This document shows positions 58,369 through 64,000 of a stretch of 64,000 nucleotides of DNA, piece after piece. Source of the DNA: Chlorops oryzae (Eukaryota > Arthropoda > Insecta > Diptera > Chloropidae); the NCBI GenBank assembly GCA_020466095.1, contig CM035806.1, positions 135,579,481-135,643,480 on the forward strand, written 5' to 3'. The notes beneath the pieces are model-generated. The model was not told the DNA's origin, did no database searches, and saw nothing but the letters and a program-made list of their open reading frames with translations. The position numbers and the translations under genes are program-made. The first letter of the stretch is position 1, and each line of letters starts with the position of its first letter.

Positions 58369-59455
58369 AAATATAAAAACTCACTCAAAAATATGATTCC
58401 CTTCAAAATCAAGTCCTGATTACTGTAAACAAAAACGAAAAATCTTTTTCCATTTGAACTAATCTTCGAACTATTTTTCTTATCTGTGAACTAGCCATGT
58501 TTTCAATTTTCTTATCAACAGTCCAGTCCATTGCTCGTTTTAAATTAAGTAGGGGAAGTGCGGGCAATATGGAAATGTTAAGGGAAAGGCGAAAAAAAAA
58601 ACTGACATTGCTTTCCGAAGTCATTTTCCGACCCTGCTCCTCGGTTACTTTTTCGTTTCTAATTAAACACCATCTAAAATATAAATCATTTTTTAAATGT
58701 TAATATTGTGTAACAAATTGCGTTTTCACGTCATACTGAAGATAAATTCAAGTTGGCCTTATAGGGTAAATGTGTTTAATTTTAATTTTTAAATGTTTTT
58801 CACCCAACCAGGCAAAACGAATATCTATCCGCTTTCCCCATATTCGTTTTGCTCAAAGCACTAATATTTTATAATTGTAAAATTTACTCGCCCAACTTCT
58901 TCTGACGGACAAAAACTTATTAACAGAAATTAAACTTAATAAAACACGCAATCGGTGGTATATCTTGGGTTTATGTTTGGCCTATTTATTTTGTTTTTAT
59001 AAAATCGATTATTCGTCTTACCCACACTATGCATCTTGCCCGCACTTCCCCTGCGGCATTGAAAATGCGATTTTCGCAAATACATTTCTTGATATTTTGG
59101 GTACATATTATATAAACTTCATCGCTCCCGACCGACAGTATCAGCAGTGGCGCGCCATGGCGTGACGAAACATTTCGACGGCCAATGGGGGAACACAACG
59201 GAGGAATATACCGCCGCTTCACCCTCACTACGCTACTGACTATTAACTGGAATTTTGGGTCCTTAAAGAAAAAAATTCATCTGAAGTATTGAGAAATGCC
59301 TTGCAATAAAACATTCTAGTCTACAAAAATAAAGAGGAAAATTTAAACTAATAAAACTCGAACTAATAAAAGCAACCCTGTTTGAATTGACGAATTTTAG
59401 GAGTGTTCGAACATCGAGCAATATTCATCAATGTATGTAGTGCATTATGCTGGAA
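58365..59455. other. Intron sequence, unassigned
   Basis: No exon recognised. Short frames at 58409-58703 and 58965-59228 overlap on opposite strands and have no signature. Confidence 0.35.
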
Positions 59456-60290
59456 CAGTAGAACCCCGACTTTCTCCAGCAAACATTTTCGGAGTGCTCC
59501 GAAATATGAGTCCGAAATGAGTCAGAAATATGTCGAAAATAAAGAAAAATAAAATCAATTTCAATTTGACTTTGAACTTATAAAGGAAAAAATCCCTGAC
59601 TTTCGATTTATATTTTCGATGACTATAAAGCGATAGTTTCGAGGTTCAAATCCCACACAGAGAGGGAAATGAACATTGAAAAGAATATTTGAAATTATAA
59701 ATAAGTACGTAAAAATCGAGAAATGTGTGTGTGTATCTATCAAAAACTGTTTTTACAGCATACGATTATAAATATCACTCAAAATTTTTGAATCTTTCTA
59801 AACTTATAAATATGAGTGCGGGAGGAGTCAAACATGGCTTTCATTTAAGCGGAAGTAAAAGTGCCGTAGCAATTCTGTTTTGCGTGAGGGGGAAAAAAAT
59901 TTTTTTTCCAATTTGCGTGGGGGGGGCAAAATTATTTTTTCAATTTTATTCATGGGCAAAAACAAAAATGCGTGGGGGGGAAAATCCCCCTCTGCCCCTA
60001 TGGTTGCTACGGCACTGGGAAGTAAGAGTCTGATATGAGTGCGCAAGGAGTCATATATGGCTCTTATATGAGTGGAAAAAAGAGTCAAATATGAGTGCGG
60101 AAAAAGTCATATATGACTTGAATATGTTCTCTCTCCTTCGGTATATAACCTCGAACTCATATAAGACGACCTTCGCGAGAAGGGAAGCAAGCTCTTGAAG
60201 ACTCTTAAAAGAGTTCATTATGAGGGCTCCGGCTCCTATTAGGAGTCATATATGAGTCTTTGAGGACAGAGAATGTGTGCTCGGTCCGAA
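59456..60290. mobile_element. Pogo-like end with nested GAGTC element
   Basis: CAGTAGAACCCCGACTTTC at 59456 is a pogo/Tigger-like terminus. Twenty bases on, CCAGCAAACATTTTCGGAG begins a GAGTC-rich block (GAGTCATATATGACTTG, ATATGAGTGCGG) like that at 47660-48374. Near 59598-59670 are ACTTTCGATTTAT and TCGAGGTTCAAATCCCAC, a B-box match. A small hAT MITE (59859-60017) is nested inside. The right borders are unclear; a GGATATTCGATTATCTGG remnant at about 60303 may be the other part of the pogo-like element. Confidence 0.55.
59859..60017. mobile_element. hAT-like MITE with perfect 8-bp duplication
   Basis: AAGTGCCGTAGCAA at 59859 mirrors TTGCTACGGCACTG ending at 60017; the first base of the left CAGTGCC end has changed. 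GGAAGTAA flanks both sides (59851-59858 and 60018-60025). 159 bp with internal GCGTGGGGGGG runs. Confidence 0.88.
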
Positions 60291-60523
60291 CATAGAGTAA
60301 CCGGATATTCGATTATCTGGCCTCATTCTTCATATTTCGGACTCATTTGAAACATTTTCACAAATGATTTCCAACCAAAAATTTTAAATAACACAGGTCG
60401 CTCCATTAACATAACAAGTAAGCAGTTTTGTCATCGGAAGTACGAAGGACCATATTTTTATTTGAATCAAGAATTTCTAAAGATTTATTATTCAGAGTTA
60501 AAATATATAAAAATAATAAAATA

Positions 60524-61071
60524 TAGTAGAATACCGATTATTCGGATATCCGAACAGCATTCTTCACAACTCTAATTACCGAATTAATTACGGATTATGT
60601 CCAACCAAAATTTTTAACCCTTTTAATTTCAAATCAGTTTTTTTTAAACCCTCTTTTTATGTTAATTTGTTGTTTATGGTGCAAATCATATAGTACTATA
60701 TGGTTCAAACAATGTATCATTAGGTGGCATTAAGAAAATAATAGTTAGAGGAAAAAAAAAAAACTTCCTGGGGCAGGACATAGAAAAATTTTGTAGGAAC
60801 AAATTCAGGAATACATAGGGGCGAATTATGATATTGAATTACTTCAATGAGAACTTAATGGGAAAAATGTATACCGTCAGTAATGAAAGTGTTAAATTAC
60901 TAGATTTTTTCTCCATGTCGTTCGCATTTTCTATAAAAAAAAAAACCCATTAAAATTAAAATTATTGTTTAATTGGTCTTCGAAAGCGATTATCCGGATT
61001 TTCGATTGTGCGAAATACCCGTGTTTTTTTATTTGTTTATTGTTTTGATTGGGATTATCGGGATTCTACTG
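60524..61071. mobile_element. Pogo/Tigger-like non-autonomous element
   Basis: TAGTAGAATACCGATTATTC at 60524 mirrors TTATCGGGATTCTACTG ending at 61071. TA flanks both ends (60522-60523 and 61072-61073). Inner GGATATCCGAAC and TATCCGGATTTTCG pairs support the stem. 548 bp, no transposase. Confidence 0.75.
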
Positions 61072-61226
61072 TATTATAATTGAATGATGTGAACATTTTC
61101 ACAACGCGATACACTGTCGACCTCTAATAAAACGCTTGACAAACCACAATAATTGACCATTTTTCGATCATCTTTCTCGCCATCAGTCTTTCAGTGTTCA
61201 TAATCAGCCCCATAACAAAATAAGTA

Positions 61227-61391
61227 CAGTGTACTCTCTCTTAAGCGGGCTCCTACCGGACCGAGAAAAAAAAGTCCACAGAGGTGTCCGCTTAAGAGGA
61301 AACTTTTTGAAAAGCAGATATACTAGAGCATTCCCAAAAAGTGTCCGTTTAAGAGGGGAGTCCGGGTGTCCGCCAAGGGGAGAGTACACTG
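61227..61391. mobile_element. Pogo-like MITE, complete, TA-flanked
   Basis: CAGTGTACTCTCTCTTAAGC at 61227 mirrors GGGGAGAGTACACTG ending at 61391, with TA at 61225-61226 and 61392-61393. GTCCGCTTAAGAGG motifs recur inside. 165 bp. A fragment lies at 58197-58302. Confidence 0.88.
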
Positions 61392-61393
61392 TA

Positions 61394-62120
61394 ATTCAAT
61401 AAACAAACCGATAACCATGAGTAATAAAAAATAAAAATAAACAATGCTTTTTTGTTTCTTTTGATATTCGATGCGAGAATTACTGGGTCACACGTTGTTC
61501 AAAGTCCGGCTAAAGAACTCGTCATTTCGTTAGGAAACACGAGAATTCTCCTTATAAAAATTTGTTTTGCTATGAGTTCGGGACACTTGAGCCCCACCGA
61601 ATGAAAGGAAAACAAGCGTTTTAATAGGGGAATTCGAGAGTTTGGGTATGTTTTTACCGCTTTCATTGTTATTGTTTACGGTTATTGCGCCACATCGAAA
61701 TGAAATAAATGAAATGTGTTATTGTCAGGTGTCCCTAGATATATAAACCGGTTACAATATTTTGTTTTGTTCTGTAGGCGCATAAATTATTTATCGTATA
61801 AAAAAAAAAAAAATCTAACCAAGGGCAAACAAACTGTATCTATAAAGAGTGACATCGGTCACAGATCGGAAACATAGAATGCAAATTAGAGTGAAAATTT
61901 TTACCAAAGATCACGCCCACTAGTTTATTTTTTTTATCTATGAATGGATATAAGTATGTATGTGGAAGAGTTTTTTTTTTTTTTTCAATACCACCGTTTT
62001 GCATTTAGAACCCTTAAATAAGCTAATAAATTTAACATAATCAAAGTGTCTCGAAAGATTCAGACTTCACAGGAGTATTCATAATTTTATTAAATTGTTT
62101 TAATGCTGCTTTTTTCGAGG
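61394..62120. other. Intron or intergenic, nothing recognised
   Basis: AT-rich with homopolymer runs (61800-61813, 61971-61985). No gene seen. Confidence 0.35.
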
Positions 62121-62343
62121 CCCACCGGCCAAAATGCTGCTTACTAAAGCGATGAACCGCAACACATTTCATAGGCATGTTCGAGCGTGGCCGTTTTGTA
62201 GAGCGAACGCCTACCACCACCACATAAAGTAAGCTATTGACAGGCAGTTCGCCCACAATCTCGTATACTTTGTCGCTATTAATAGGCAGGTCACTTACAG
62301 TCTCGTATACTTTGTAAGCGGTAGGCACTGTTGGCCGCTGGGG
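62121..62343. mobile_element. MITE, CCCAGCGGC family (copy 4)
   Basis: CCCACCGGCCAAAATGCTGC at 62121, then CACTGTTGGCCGCTGGGG at the right end. The segment between CATTTCATAGGC and TGTTCGAGCGTGG is shorter than in copies 2 and 3, so about 60 bases are deleted. Confidence 0.8.
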
Positions 62344-62483
62344 CAAAACTCGACAGTGCATCATCCGATTTGAACAAATTATCCCTACAATTAAGGAAAA
62401 TATACCTCTCGAACACCTTTTGTTCCATAGTAGTAAGATCGGTGAAGAAAATAAGATTTTATAGGCCTTTAAATCTTAAGATC

Positions 62484-63020
62484 TTCTTCTTCTTCTTCTT
62501 GCACGTTCAAGTGTGCCGGCCTATCCCGGGATCTGCAAAACGCGACCAGTTCCTAAATTTTGTTCTGTCAGTTGCATCACCCTACCGCCTCTATGGCCCA
62601 TTTTATTGTGTCCATCCAACGCTATTTCGGACGCCCTCATTGTCTGCACTCTTGTGTTTTTAGCGTGTTGCCCTTTTTTTTCACCTATCAGTCCTCATTT
62701 GATCTCAGGACGTGTCCATACCAGTGTAGCCTTGCTTCCCGCGTTTTCCCATATATTGGAGCAACTTCGTAGCGGGTACGAATGTCCACGTTCGGAACAT
62801 GATCAAGACGAGTCAGTCTGGATATCCAGCGGAGCATCTTTGAGAGACACCTAGAGCTGTAAAGAGCAACAGACCTGATGACAGTGTGCTAAATTTTGGA
62901 TTTTAAGCGTTCGCTTATCTTATAATCGCACCTAACTCCAATCGTTGAAAGCCACTTTAGCCAATCAGCGTCTACTCTCTGAGTAACTTCAGGAGCGGTC
63001 GCACAGTGCTTCGACCCATA
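62484..63020 (-). mobile_element. RTE LINE 3' fragment, antisense
   Basis: Read on the minus strand, it encodes DADWLKWLSTIGVRCDYKIS and ERLKSKI, then LRWISRLTRLDHVPNVDIR and W-YGHVLRS-like segments. It ends with RRSDP-like sequence near GATCCCGGGATAGGCCGGC and a GCAAGAAGAAGAAGAAGAAG tail at 62484-62505. It matches the 3' part of the element at 22860-24390 and contains a segment deleted there. Stops break the frame. Plus-strand frames over it (62331-62854) are shadows. Confidence 0.82.
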
Positions 63021-64000
63021 GACAAAAATCTAAAAAATAATTGTTTTAATATATTGATGAAATACTTATATATTTTCGGAAAGATAATAAAACAACTAAT
63101 ATAATTATAGAAAAATATTTATGGTTTGATTCTTTAGATCACCACTAGAGGGCGCTGAACTTGACGATTTTAAGCAAAACTGTTTTAACAAAAAAATTCG
63201 CTCAAGTCGGTTCACTAAAAATAATGTCAAAAATGTATTTTTTCGTGAAATTACTTCAAACTTAATTTTTTGACTTTTTCAATATATAAGAAATAAATAA
63301 AAAATAAACTTTAAGGCAAAGGGGCTTAATGTCATTTTGTTTTTTTGCTTGGAAAAACACAAATTTTTGGTTAGATATTCCAAAATTTACAAAAAAAAAC
63401 GAAAACGTTTTTATATGTGAGTACGAAATTTAAAAAAAAATCAATCATAAAATACGGAAAAACGGGTTTTTTTTATTCCTATTTTCAATACGTTATATAT
63501 TCTTCTAATAAGTTATGAAAAAATCAGACTTCTATCGAACCAACAAATAAAGAAAAATAAGATTTTAAAAATGTATATTTTCATGATTTATTCTAAAGAT
63601 TTCTGTGTAAATAAACATTCTTAAATGCAGCCAAAAAGTATGCTTTTGAATATTTATGAAATGTGCATGCACTTATACGTCTTTACCATCGTTGTTTATA
63701 TAAAAATGTGTTCGATTATTGAACAAAATTAAGCCTTAAGTCTTTGCTTTATCTCTCTCGTTTTTTTTAAACAGAACTGTCTGCGAAAAGACTTAAGACG
63801 CGAACGTAAAAAAATTAATAAATATCTTACGAAATTAATGGAGGAAATATTATTTTTTGATAAGATCGCATATATATATGCTCTATCCGCAATTTTTATG
63901 AAATTTGTAGCAAAATATCCAGTTTTATAGCAAAAAAAAAAAAAAAACACTTTGAGTGGTATGGGCGGTGGGTGGTGGGAGGGGTCAATTTTGATGAAAC
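63021..64000. other. Unassigned, with MITE-like centre near 63.8 kb
   Basis: AT-rich. CTTAAGTCTTTGCTTTATCTC and AAGACTTAAGACGCGAACG at about 63735-63805 resemble the centre of the MITE at 54910-55310. The outer ends are not clear. A GGTGGGTGGTGGGAGGGG run lies at the right edge. No gene seen. Confidence 0.4.

Noticed and set aside
62331..62854. Three overlapping plus-strand frames
   Set aside because: They are shadows of the antisense RTE 3' fragment at 62484-63020.

Overview
The window looks like euchromatic but transposon-rich DNA from a higher (cyclorrhaphan) fly. The conserved genes are split by short GT-AG introns and translate into proteins very close to known dipteran and animal families. 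The DNA between them is AT-rich and packed with TIR elements, mariner/Tc1 relics, LINEs and INE-1/DINE-1-like repeats. A tephritid-type fly is plausible, but that is inference. There is no bacterial, CRISPR or operon content.

Genes from left to right: the first coding exon of a cubilin homologue (minus, 4325-4909; the rest lies beyond the left edge or in unseen exons); a complete three-exon tektin-1-type gene (plus, 7433-9024); a complete two-exon Hip1/Sla2 endocytic adaptor (minus, 11746-14997), whose 18-codon first exon is easy to miss; a complete four-exon coatomer zeta subunit (plus, 17298-18329); a complete four-exon G-protein alpha subunit of the insect G-alpha-f type (plus, 36059-42523), whose 4.4 kb second intron is filled with repeats; a small unrecognised gene (plus, 42930-44327) apparently split by a transposon; an intronless F-box/leucine-rich protein (plus, 44516-45676); and the first coding exon, a signal peptide behind a long CAA-rich 5' leader, of a secreted or membrane protein (plus, 56353-56432) that continues beyond the window or in exons I cannot see. 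The genes do not form a pathway. They are separate housekeeping or tissue genes: vesicle coat, endocytosis, axoneme, G-protein signalling.

Mobile DNA: a foldback element (684-2812); a decayed DUF4817-type transposase (3044-3640); a mariner with perfect TA duplication inside an INE-1-like repeat (9484-10715 in 9389-11345); a decayed DD37E Tc1/mariner relative (18960-19966); an RTE-clade LINE (22860-24390) with an antisense 3' fragment at 62484-63020; a CR1/Jockey-like LINE (45840-50460) interrupted by two other elements; hAT-like elements with visible 8-bp duplications (37550-38558, 59859-60017); pogo-like elements with TA duplications (60524-61071, 61227-61391); and many short palindromic MITEs.

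The least ordinary pattern is a set of non-autonomous TIR families that share a CCCAGC terminus. Two of them carry internal tRNA-like (pol III A/B box) sequence, and one has amplified its end into a 117-bp tandem array inside a gene. I found no clear novel multi-gene system. The most interesting material is the split unknown gene, the tRNA-bearing TIR elements and the divergent G-alpha-f protein.
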